From Nakamurella deserti (lineage in GTDB: Bacteria > Actinomycetota > Actinomycetes > Mycobacteriales > Nakamurellaceae), in NCBI RefSeq assembly GCF_003260015.1, contig NZ_QCXS01000002.1, forward strand, positions 2,232,001-2,296,000: 64,000 nucleotides of DNA. Reading direction: 5' to 3'. The notes under the pieces are model-generated. The model searched no databases. It was not told the DNA's origin and worked only from the letters and a program-made list of their open reading frames with translations. Below, piece by piece: positions 26,606 to 34,271 of the stretch. How positions within the stretch are numbered: position 1 is the first letter of the stretch; each line of letters starts with the position of its first letter. The translations under genes were made by a program, and so were the position numbers.

Positions 26606-28693
26606 TCAGACGGCGCCGCGCAGGTCGATGCTCTCGGGCGACTGGAACAGTGCGCCCGCCATCCAGGCCTGCTCGGACTGGGCGCCGACACCGTCGGGGT
26701 CGTTGAAGTAGACCAGCATCGAGTACGGCACCGACTTGTACGCGACGGCCCGCTCGGTGACCGGGCTGGTGGTGCCGTCGTCGTTGGGGACGTCGACGCG
26801 CTGGGTCCACTCCAGGGCCGACCCGGTGTCGCCGTCGCCCTCGAGCCGGAAGTCGACCGGCTCCCCGCCGTTGGTGGTGAACTGGCCCTTCGCGGTGTCC
26901 GCCGCGTCCCACCGGGACAGGAAGATCGTCGTCTGGGCCAGTTCCTCGACGTGGCACTCGTAGACCTCCAGCTCGCCGACGTACTTCTCCTTCTCGTACG
27001 GAGTGCAGCTGCGGGTCCAGCCGTCGGCGGCCGGGAAGATCCACTCCAGAGCCGCCTGCCCCTCCAGCGCGGGGCACAGGTCGGCGCTCGGGGCGGTGCT
27101 GGCGTCCCAGCAGTTGACCGGCTTGTCGGTCGGGCAGGTGTCGTCGGCGGGGACGGTGGTGCCGTTCGGGCAGCGCTGCACCGGCCCGGCGGACGTGGTG
27201 GTCGAGACCACCGGGGAACCGGTGGTGCCCGCCGCGGTGTTGCTGACCGTGGTCACGTCCGCGGTGGTCCCACCGACGGTGGTCGTGCCGGTCGACAGCA
27301 CGCGGGGATCGTCGCCGCCGCGTCGGGTCACCAGGACCACGACGACGGCCAGGACCGCCACCAGCGCCGCCGCGATCGCCGGGACCAGCCAGCGTGGCCG
27401 CCGGGATCCGGCCGCGTCCGGAGCGGCCGACGGCACCGACTGCGGTACCGGTGCGGTCGGCCCCGGTGCGGTCGGTCCCGGTGGAGTCGGTCCCGCCGTG
27501 GGTGGGGGCGGACCGGCGACCGGCCGCACCGGGGCGGCGAACGGCCCGGTGGCGGCGCCGGTCACCGCGGGGGGCGGCGGTCCGGGCTGCGGGGAGCGGG
27601 CGGCGACCGGGGCCAGCAGGGCCCCCTGGGCGACCACCAGCTTGGGATCGTCGAAGGTGGCGGGCGGGCGGCCGAGCAGCTCGGTGAGCTTGCGGTGCAC
27701 CGACCGCAGGTGCGACGACCCGCCGGTCAGGTACAGCGCGTGCAGATCGGCCGGGGTCTGTCCGGACGCCACCAGCGTGCGCCGGGTCAACGCGACGGCC
27801 TCGTCGATGTCGGCCTCCACCAGCCGGTCGAACTCGGCGCTGGTGATGGTCACGACCGCCTGCCGGGTGCCGACCGCCACCGGGATCCGGGCGCTCTCGT
27901 ACTCGCTGAGCTCGTGCTTGGCGTGCCGGACCTGCTCCTTGAGGGTGATCAGGGCGCCCAGGTTCTCGGGTGCGGCGAGGGCGTCGGCCATCTCGCCGTT
28001 CCCACCGGCGCGCAACTGCTCCAGCGTCCAGGTCAGCAACCGGACGTCGAGCAGCTCACCGCCCAGCGGGTCCACGCCGTCGGCGGCCAGCACGGTGAAG
28101 TCCCCCAGCCGCCCGGGCTCGGCCCGCAGCACCGCGACGTCGCAGGTCCCACCGCCGAAGTCGAAGACGGCGACGCACCGCCCGGGCGGGACCGGCTGGG
28201 TCGCGGCGTACCAGGTGGCGGCGGCGACCGGCTCGGTGACGAGCACGACGGTGGCCGGGTCGAAGCCGGCCTCCGCGGCCGCGCGCACCAGCAGGCCACG
28301 GCGGCCCTGGGCCCACTGCTGCGGGCAGGTCAGCACCAGCTGCCGGGGCGGCGCACCACCGGCCATCCAGCGCGCCTTCTGCGCGACGTGGGCCAGGACG
28401 GCCGCGATCAGCCGGGTGACCGGCCACTCGTGCGGACCGAGGAGGATCTCGCCCTCGCCGATCCGCCGCTTGGGGGTCGGTTCGAAGCGCTGCGGGTCCA
28501 GCCGGGCGGCCCGGACCGCGGCGCCGCCGACGGTGATCCCGGTGTCCAGTGCGAGCACCGCGGACGGCACCTGCTCGGCCTGGTCGGACAACCGGACGGG
28601 CTGCACCGGCCCGGAGCCCAGGCGGTAGGCGGCAGCGGTGTTCGACGTGCCGAAGTCGACGGCGAGCGTCCACGGTGGGTGCGGCGCGGTCAC
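26606..28693 (-). CDS. Membrane-anchored Hsp70-like ATPase with extracytoplasmic C-terminal domain
   Basis: The first 365 of 695 residues are an Hsp70/actin-fold ATPase: phosphate-1 DFGTSNTAAAY (13-23), phosphate-2 FDFGGGTCDVAV (177-188) and adenosine motif LTGGSSHLRSVH (322-333). The Hsp70 substrate-binding domain is absent. In its place come a Pro-rich linker (about 366-430), one membrane helix (about 435-456), a Thr/Ser/Val-rich stalk and a C-terminal domain (about 505-695) with six Cys that would lie outside the cytoplasm. The GTG start overlaps the GrpE-like stop by four bases. It sits between two dynamin-like genes. Its function is unknown; an ATP-driven switch that signals across the membrane is an inference. 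Confidence 0.85.
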   Translation of the reverse strand: MTAPHPPWTLAVDFGTSNTAAAYRLGSGPVQPVRLSDQAEQVPSAVLALDTGITVGGAAVRAARLDPQRFEPTPKRRIGEGEILLGPHEWPVTRLIAAVLAHVAQKARWMAGGAPPRQLVLTCPQQWAQGRRGLLVRAAAEAGFDPATVVLVTEPVAAATWYAATQPVPPGRCVAVFDFGGGTCDVAVLRAEPGRLGDFTVLAADGVDPLGGELLDVRLLTWTLEQLRAGGNGEMADALAAPENLGALITLKEQVRHAKHELSEYESARIPVAVGTRQAVVTITSAEFDRLVEADIDEAVALTRRTLVASGQTPADLHALYLTGGSSHLRSVHRKLTELLGRPPATFDDPKLVVAQGALLAPVAARSPQPGPPPPAVTGAATGPFAAPVRPVAGPPPPTAGPTPPGPTAPGPTAPVPQSVPSAAPDAAGSRRPRWLVPAIAAALVAVLAVVVVLVTRRGGDDPRVLSTGTTTVGGTTADVTTVSNTAAGTTGSPVVSTTTSAGPVQRCPNGTTVPADDTCPTDKPVNCWDASTAPSADLCPALEGQAALEWIFPAADGWTRSCTPYEKEKYVGELEVYECHVEELAQTTIFLSRWDAADTAKGQFTTNGGEPVDFRLEGDGDTGSALEWTQRVDVPNDDGTTSPVTERAVAYKSVPYSMLVYFNDPDGVGAQSEQAWMAGALFQSPESIDLRGAV

Positions 28694-29052
28694 GGCGTCG
28701 TCCCCGGCATCCAGACCACGACCTCGGCGGGCCGCAGGATCCCGGCGGCCGACATCCAGCCGGCCCGCACCTCACGCGCGACGCGGCGGTCGAGGTCCGG
28801 CCGCGGAGCGGCCTCGGTGGCCACCGCGAGGTGGAAGGCCGGGTCGAACACGTCGCCCTCGGCGACGGCGACCCGGTCGACACCCGCCGCGCGCAGGGTG
28901 CGTTCCAGCTGGACCTGCACCGCCACTCCCCCCTCACTGCCGTCGGGTCCGGACGCCATGGCCAGGTCGTGGGCCGCGATGAGCCCGGCGACCAGCTCGT
29001 CCACGGACGCCGAGGGAGCGGGCAGCGCGGGGCCGCCCATGGGGCCGCTCAC
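28690..29052 (-). CDS. Short GrpE-like nucleotide exchange factor
   Basis: The last 75 or so residues match the beta-domain of GrpE: LRAAGVDRVAVAEGDVFDPA, then FHLAVATEA and VRAGWMSAAGILRPAEVVVW. The long N-terminal coiled coil of housekeeping GrpE is missing; with the GTG at 29052 the protein has about 120 residues. An in-frame ATG at 29040 and a GTG at 29061 are alternatives. It overlaps the Hsp70-like gene by four bases, so it is surely that protein's dedicated exchange factor. The GTG at 29052 overlaps the TGA of a 22-codon frame that begins at the ATG overlapping the iniA-like stop. Confidence 0.7.
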   Translation of the reverse strand: MSGPMGGPALPAPSASVDELVAGLIAAHDLAMASGPDGSEGGVAVQVQLERTLRAAGVDRVAVAEGDVFDPAFHLAVATEAAPRPDLDRRVAREVRAGWMSAAGILRPAEVVVWMPGTTP

Positions 29053-29113
29053 GCCGACCACGCCGGGCCCAGCGGGCCGCGTCCGGTCGGGATCACCGTT
29101 CGGGGTTCGGTCG

Positions 29114-31042
29114 TCATGGTCGTTCTCCTGCCGCGCGCGTACCGGGAGGGCCGGTCGTCGGGTCATGGGATGCCGCAGCCGCCCCGGATGTTCCCGCACC
29201 CGCCGGAATCTGCCGGGGTGGCCTGGTCAGCACCGCCGCCAGCGCCCGGTCCACCTCCTGGCGCTGCGCCTCGACGACGGCCAGGTGCCGGTCGACGGCG
29301 GCCGTCCGCTGCTCGCGTTCCCGGCGGTCCGCGGTCGCGGCGGCCTCGGCCTCCCTCAGCGACGAGCGCACCGCCGCCGTGGCGGCGGCCAGGAACTCCC
29401 GGAACCCGACGACGATCTCGGGACGGAAGTCGCGGATCACGTTGTCGGTGGTGGTGACCACCTCGGCCTGCACCGCCTGCACGGATTCGGCCAACCAGGT
29501 CTGCAGCTGGGTCCGGCCCCCCTTGACCACCCGGTAGGTGACGTTGACGGCCAGCCAGCCGCCGGCCAGCGGCAGGATGAGGGGGCTGAGCAGGGACGCC
29601 CCGGCCGCCGCGCCGAACATGCCCTTGGCCATGCTGACCCCGAAGAACGCGGTGGTGACCAGCGAGGGATCGAGTCGGCTGACGCCGCTGGGACGCAGCG
29701 GCCGCGGTGCGGGCTGCAGGCGCCCGAGCTCCGGTGAGACCGCCCGGAACACCGTGTCGGCGGCGGCGACGTCGGCGAAGAGCTGGTGGACCATGGCGTA
29801 CAGCGCCCGGTAGAAGGCCGCGGCGACCCGGCCGGCGGCCGCCTCGAGCTCGGCCGAGATCTCCGCCATCAGCTGGCGCCGACCACCGGCCAGCATGGCC
29901 CGGCGGTCCGTGGCGATGAGCGCGGTCCAGCGGTCGCGGACGGCGCCGAACTCGCGCTGGGCCATCGCGATGGCCTGCGCGCGCACGGTGCCCATGTCGC
30001 GGTCGAGGTCGAGGTTCCACCGGCTCTGCTGGTCGGCCAGGTGTTCCAGGCGGGCCCTCTCCGCCCGCAGGTCGCCGAGCAGCTCCGCGGAGCCGGCGGC
30101 GGCCCGGCGCCGGAGCTCCAGCTGGGCGGTCACCTGGTCCAGTCCGGTACGGACCGTCCGCAGCGCGTTCGCCGCCGCGGTCCGGTCGGCGTCACCGGCC
30201 CGGGCGGACAGCAGTGCACCGAGCTCCGGGATACCGGACGCGGCGAGCAGCGCCTCCGCGGTCGCCGGCTCCCCGACCCTGGCCGCGGTCGCGGCCAACG
30301 TGCTGGAGACCACCACGATGTCCACCTCCGCGAACCGCGGGGCGTGCGCGCGCAGCAGCCGGCGGTTCTCCGCGGCGACCTCCCGCCACCCGGCCGGGTA
30401 CAGGTCCTTCTTCGTCATGACCAGGACCACACCGTCGACGTGGGCCGACAGCCCCGCCAGGTAGCCCAGCTCACCGGCGGTCAACGGCTGGCCGCAGTCG
30501 CTGACGAACACCAGCAGCGACGCCCAGTCCGCGGAGTCGCGGGCGATGTCGGCGTGCGCGCCGCGCAGCCCACCGAGCCCCGGGGTGTCGACCAGCTCGA
30601 GTCCCGGTGCCCACCGGGCGTCGACGCCGACCTCCACCCCGCGGACCAGTGGTTCGTCGCCGCGCGGCTCGGTGTGGGTGCCGCCGACCGCGGCCCACGC
30701 CGCGATCTCCGCGGTCGGGATCGTCTCGGACCCACCGGCCAGGACCACCCGGGCGGTGCCGGCCGGGAGCTCCTCCTGCGGCGGGGTGAACCGCAGGAAG
30801 CAGTCGGTCGCGACGTCCACGCCCACCGGGGACAGGCCCGGCGTGCCGAGGAGTGCGTTCACCAGTGAACTCTTGCCGCGCTTGACCTCACCGACCACGA
30901 CGACCACGGGGGCGGCCTGCCGGCCGGGTTGCAGCCGCTGCAACGCGAACCGGGCGAGATCGGGGAGGCCGCGCTCCTTGAGCAGCTTCGTCGCCCCGAA
31001 CAGCGCGGTCCGGGTGGGCTGGTCCAGCCGGATGCCGGTCAC
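29114..31042 (-). CDS. Dynamin-like GTPase, IniA-type (first gene of the operon)
   Basis: This 642-residue dynamin-like protein starts at GTG 31042. G1 is GEVKRGKSS (51-59), G3 is DTPGLGG (152-158) and G4 is TKKD (210-213). A helical neck and trunk with heptad-like stretches follows. A hydrophobic hairpin (GMFGAAAGASLLSPLILPLA, near residues 495-515) can act as the membrane paddle. The C-terminus returns to long charged helices. IniA of mycobacteria is a membrane-fission dynamin induced by cell-wall stress. It heads an operon with a GrpE-like protein, a membrane Hsp70 and an IniC-like GTPase, which suggests a membrane or cell-envelope repair machine. Confidence 0.85.
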   Translation of the reverse strand: MTGIRLDQPTRTALFGATKLLKERGLPDLARFALQRLQPGRQAAPVVVVVGEVKRGKSSLVNALLGTPGLSPVGVDVATDCFLRFTPPQEELPAGTARVVLAGGSETIPTAEIAAWAAVGGTHTEPRGDEPLVRGVEVGVDARWAPGLELVDTPGLGGLRGAHADIARDSADWASLLVFVSDCGQPLTAGELGYLAGLSAHVDGVVLVMTKKDLYPAGWREVAAENRRLLRAHAPRFAEVDIVVVSSTLAATAARVGEPATAEALLAASGIPELGALLSARAGDADRTAAANALRTVRTGLDQVTAQLELRRRAAAGSAELLGDLRAERARLEHLADQQSRWNLDLDRDMGTVRAQAIAMAQREFGAVRDRWTALIATDRRAMLAGGRRQLMAEISAELEAAAGRVAAAFYRALYAMVHQLFADVAAADTVFRAVSPELGRLQPAPRPLRPSGVSRLDPSLVTTAFFGVSMAKGMFGAAAGASLLSPLILPLAGGWLAVNVTYRVVKGGRTQLQTWLAESVQAVQAEVVTTTDNVIRDFRPEIVVGFREFLAAATAAVRSSLREAEAAATADRREREQRTAAVDRHLAVVEAQRQEVDRALAAVLTRPPRQIPAGAGTSGAAAASHDPTTGPPGTRAAGERP

Positions 31043-31123
31043 GGCCGGGCGTCCGGGACGGCCGGCGGGCGGGAGCAGACGGAGACGCCGAGCGGGCTCC
31101 GCCGGTGTGCGTCCATCGCGGTC

Positions 31124-31129
31124 ATCCTA
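31124..31129 (-). promoter_or_regulatory. Probable -10 box of the dynamin/Hsp70 operon
   Basis: TAGGAT on the minus strand lies about 80 bp before the GTG of the first dynamin gene and fits the actinobacterial -10 consensus. No clear -35 box is visible. Confidence 0.45.
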
Positions 31130-31264
31130 GTTCGGGCCGGTCCGGCGGGGCCGGTGGCGGTGCTGGTGCGTGGGGGTGACCGGCCGGGCCGGGCGGGTGT
31201 CGCAGCGGGTTCCGGACACCCCGGAGGTGTCGATCGTCGCACCGGGGCCACCCGTCCGGCGCAC

Positions 31265-31270
31265 TACGCT
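31265..31270 (+). promoter_or_regulatory. Probable -10 box of menF, leaderless
   Basis: TACGCT ends eight bases before the GTG start and there is no Shine-Dalgarno sequence, so transcription would begin at or next to the start codon. Confidence 0.5.
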
Positions 31271-31278
31271 GGGGCATC

Positions 31279-32568
31279 GTGTCCGCCTCACCGCTGTCTC
31301 CGCCGTCGGCCCCCCGCCGGGTCGCGCCGGACCGTCCGGTGGTGGCGAGCCGCTTCCTGGACACCCTGCCGTCCGATCCGCTCGCGGCGCTGCCGGAGCC
31401 GACCGGGACCATGTCGTTCGTGTCCGGCGGTGACGGTCTGGTCGGCTGGGGCGAGTACGCCCGGATCGGCGTCAGCGGCCCGGACGCCGCCGACCGCATC
31501 GCGCAGTGGTGGGCCGGCCTGTGTGACGGCTTCGAGGTCGACGACGCGGTGGGCCTGTCCGGTTCCGGGCCGGTGGTGTTCGTGTCGTTGGCCTTCTCCC
31601 CCGGTGACGAGTCGGTCGCCGTGGTGCCGCGCACCGTCGTGGGCAGCCGCGACGGCCGCCGCTTCTGCACCACCGTCGGCGGCACCGAGGCGCTGCTGAC
31701 CCCGTCGACCCCGGTGCGGGCGCCGGGCCGGATCAGCTACCACGACGGCAGCCAGCCGGTCACCGAGTTCGTCGCCGCGGTGGGCGCCGCGGTCGGGCGG
31801 ATCCGTGCCGGCGGGCTGCGCAAGGTGGTGCTCGCGCACGACCTGATCGCCTGCACCGAGTTCCCGCTGGACGAGCGGCACCTGCTGACCCGGCTGGCCG
31901 CGGCCTACCCGACGTGCTGGACGTTCGCCGTGGACGGGCTGATCGGGGCGTCGCCGGAGATGCTGCTCCGCCGCCACGGGCGCAAGGTCAGCTCGCGGGT
32001 GCTGGCCGGCACCGCGTGGCCCGAGCACGCCGGCGAGCACACCGCCGGCACCGTCGCCACCCACCTGCTCGGCTCCGGGAAGGACCTCGCCGAGCACTCC
32101 TACGCCGTCGATTCGGTGGCCGAGGTGTTGCGGCAGGTGGCGCCGGACGTGCGGGTGCCGCGCGCTCCGCGGGCGTTGCCGCTGGCCAACCTGACCCACC
32201 TCGTCACCGACATCACCGCACGGCTGCCGTCGGAGCGGCGGCGCACCCCCGCGTCCCCGTCGAGCGCGCTGGCCCTCGCCGCCCGCCTGCACCCGACGGC
32301 CGCGGTCGGCGGCACCCCCCGCAGCGCCGCCCTGGAGCTCATCCACACGCTGGAACCCGGCAGCCGGGGCCGCTACGCCGCCCCCGTGGGCTGGCTCGAC
32401 GCCCACGGTGACGGCGAGTTCGCGATCGCCCTGCGGTGCGCGCAGATCCAGGGCGACCAGGTCCGGCTGATCGCCGGCTGCGGCATCGTGGCCGACTCCG
32501 ATCCGCAGACCGAGGCCCGCGAGGCGCAGGTCAAGATGATCCCCGTCCGGGACGCCCTGGAGGGCTGA
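31279..32568 (+). CDS. menF: Isochorismate synthase
   Basis: MenF converts chorismate to isochorismate, the first committed step of menaquinone synthesis. The 429-residue protein has the chorismate-enzyme fold in its second half: the base LRKVVLAHDL, the segment SSRVLAGTAWPEHA, LHPTAAVGGTP and the substrate/Mg motif GSRGRYAAPVGWLDAHGDGE. The remaining motif GCGIVADSDPQTEAREA is near the end. Siderophore-type isochorismate synthases are similar, but menD, C, B, E and A nearby support the menaquinone role. The GTG start has no ribosome site. Confidence 0.93.
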   Translation: MSASPLSPPSAPRRVAPDRPVVASRFLDTLPSDPLAALPEPTGTMSFVSGGDGLVGWGEYARIGVSGPDAADRIAQWWAGLCDGFEVDDAVGLSGSGPVVFVSLAFSPGDESVAVVPRTVVGSRDGRRFCTTVGGTEALLTPSTPVRAPGRISYHDGSQPVTEFVAAVGAAVGRIRAGGLRKVVLAHDLIACTEFPLDERHLLTRLAAAYPTCWTFAVDGLIGASPEMLLRRHGRKVSSRVLAGTAWPEHAGEHTAGTVATHLLGSGKDLAEHSYAVDSVAEVLRQVAPDVRVPRAPRALPLANLTHLVTDITARLPSERRRTPASPSSALALAARLHPTAAVGGTPRSAALELIHTLEPGSRGRYAAPVGWLDAHGDGEFAIALRCAQIQGDQVRLIAGCGIVADSDPQTEAREAQVKMIPVRDALEG

Positions 32569-32599
32569 CCCCCGTGGGCGCCCCGGCCGCGACCGGCGG

Positions 32600-34141
32600 T
32601 CAGGCGCCGACGACGTCCCCGGTGAGCGGGACGTCCAGCAGCTCGGTGAGACCCGGGATGGCCTCGTCGAGGTCGGCACGGGTCATGGTCCGCTCCTTCT
32701 CGAACTCACCGTCGGCGTCGGCGTCCTGCGCGAGGGTGTAGGTGCCGTCGCCGTTGTCCCAGATCGCGATGTTCGGCGTGGCGTCACCGTCGGTGTCGAC
32801 GAGCACCACGTCGGGGTCCGCGTCGGCGTCCAGATCGATGACCTGCTGCCAGGTCCCGTCCGGGTAGCTCCACTGCAGCAGGTCCGCGTCGCCGTCGTCG
32901 TCGGTGTCGTAGGCCACCGGCCCGGTCGCGTCGCCGCCGTCCAGCGGGTTGTCGACCGGCTCGGCGGGGGCGTCCGGGGTGGGCTCCGCGCCCGGCCCGG
33001 ACGGCGCCATGGTGCCGTCCACCCGGGTGTCGAGCAGCTCGGGGACGCCGGGCAGCGCCGCGTCCAGCTCGGCGCGGGTGAGGGTGGTGGTCTCCTCGTC
33101 CCAGGCCCCGTCGTCGTTCGAGTCGGCGTACACCGTGTACGTCCCGTCGCCGTTGTCGACGATGCCGACGTTGCCCACGTCGTCGGCGTCGGTGTCGAGA
33201 ACGAGGACGTCGGCGTTGCCGTCGCCGTCCAGGTCGCGCAGTTCCTGCCAGGTGCCGTCACCGAACGACCACGCGACGGTGTCGACGACGCCGTTCCCGT
33301 CGGTGTCGAGCGGAACGGCCGTGTCGCCGTTCTGGGCGACCGGTTCGGCCGGTTCGGTGGGTTCGGTCGGTTCGGTCGGCCCGGTGGGCTGTCCGGCGCC
33401 GAGGTCGAGGTCGAGCAGGTCGGTCACCCCGGGCAGGGCGGCGTCCAGATCGGCGCGCCCGACCGTGGTCTCGTCCTCGAAGACGCTGTCACCGTCGGCA
33501 TCGCGCAGCACCGTGTACGTGCCGTCGCCGTTCTCCATGATCTGCACGTCGGCGAGGCCGTCGCCGTCGGTGTCGATCAGCAGCACGTCGGCCTGGGCGT
33601 CACCGTCGAGATCCACCACGGTCTGCCAGGTGCCGTCCCCGAACTGCCACTCCACGGCGTCGACGACCCCGTCGCCGTCCACGTCGTGCTCGACGACGAG
33701 GTCGTCACCGGCGGGTGCGTCGACCGGGTCGCCGGACCCGCCGAGAGCGGTGTCGAACAGCTCGGTGACACCGGGCAGGGCGGCGTCGAGCTCGGCGCGG
33801 GTGAACGTCCCCTCGGCCTCGTACACGCCGTCGCCGTCGGCGTCCTGGGCCGCGGTGTAGGTGCCGTCGCCGTTGTCGTGGATCTGCACGTCCGCGGCAC
33901 CGTCACCGTCGGTGTCGATCAGCAGCACGTCGGCGGCGCCGTCGGCGTCGAGGTCCACCAGCTGCTGCCAGGTGCCGTCGCCGAACACCCACTCGACGAC
34001 GTCGTCGCGGCCGTCGCCGTCGGTGTCGTAGCTCCACGGCTCCGCGCCACCACCGGTGGTGCTCGACCCGCCGTCATGGGTGCCGTCGGTGGGGTCGGAG
34101 GCGACCGTGGTGTCGCTGCCGCAGGTGTCGTACTCGGTCAT
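32600..34141 (-). CDS. Asp/Gly-rich protein with four DxDxDG-type repeat domains
   Basis: The 513-residue, extremely acidic protein consists of four homologous modules (about 36-134, 150-247, 276-372, 408-505). Each has a fixed order: a DTDGDG-like loop, WxFGDGTWQ, DLDGDGxADVLLIDTDGDG, DNGDGTYT, DADGDG, and a closing helix TRAELDAALPGVTELLD. The DxDxDG loops resemble calcium-binding loops of EF-hand, dockerin and thrombospondin-3 type. Linkers are Pro/Thr/Glu-rich (TEPTEPTEPAEP). There is no signal peptide or membrane segment, so secretion by the Sec route is not indicated. It is convergent with menF. I do not recognise a characterised homologue. Confidence 0.8.
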   Translation of the reverse strand: MTEYDTCGSDTTVASDPTDGTHDGGSSTTGGGAEPWSYDTDGDGRDDVVEWVFGDGTWQQLVDLDADGAADVLLIDTDGDGAADVQIHDNGDGTYTAAQDADGDGVYEAEGTFTRAELDAALPGVTELFDTALGGSGDPVDAPAGDDLVVEHDVDGDGVVDAVEWQFGDGTWQTVVDLDGDAQADVLLIDTDGDGLADVQIMENGDGTYTVLRDADGDSVFEDETTVGRADLDAALPGVTDLLDLDLGAGQPTGPTEPTEPTEPAEPVAQNGDTAVPLDTDGNGVVDTVAWSFGDGTWQELRDLDGDGNADVLVLDTDADDVGNVGIVDNGDGTYTVYADSNDDGAWDEETTTLTRAELDAALPGVPELLDTRVDGTMAPSGPGAEPTPDAPAEPVDNPLDGGDATGPVAYDTDDDGDADLLQWSYPDGTWQQVIDLDADADPDVVLVDTDGDATPNIAIWDNGDGTYTLAQDADADGEFEKERTMTRADLDEAIPGLTELLDVPLTGDVVGA

Positions 34142-34271
34142 CGCGCGTCCTCGGGAATCGGGGTGCCGTCGGCACCGGGGCGGTGAACGACCGGGGCGGC
34201 GACTCGCGCCGTCCGGGTCCTCTCACACGTCAGAGGCGCCGGGACGGCCGAATGTTCCCGTCGGGGCGTGG

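Noticed and set aside
26498-29737. 1079-codon open frame on the plus strand
   Set aside because: It is antisense to the Hsp70-like, GrpE-like and dynamin genes, whose motifs are unmistakable.
33000-33860. Ser/Pro-rich plus-strand frame antisense to the Asp/Gly repeat protein
   Set aside because: It mirrors the repeated Asp/Gly codons of the real gene and has no ribosome site.
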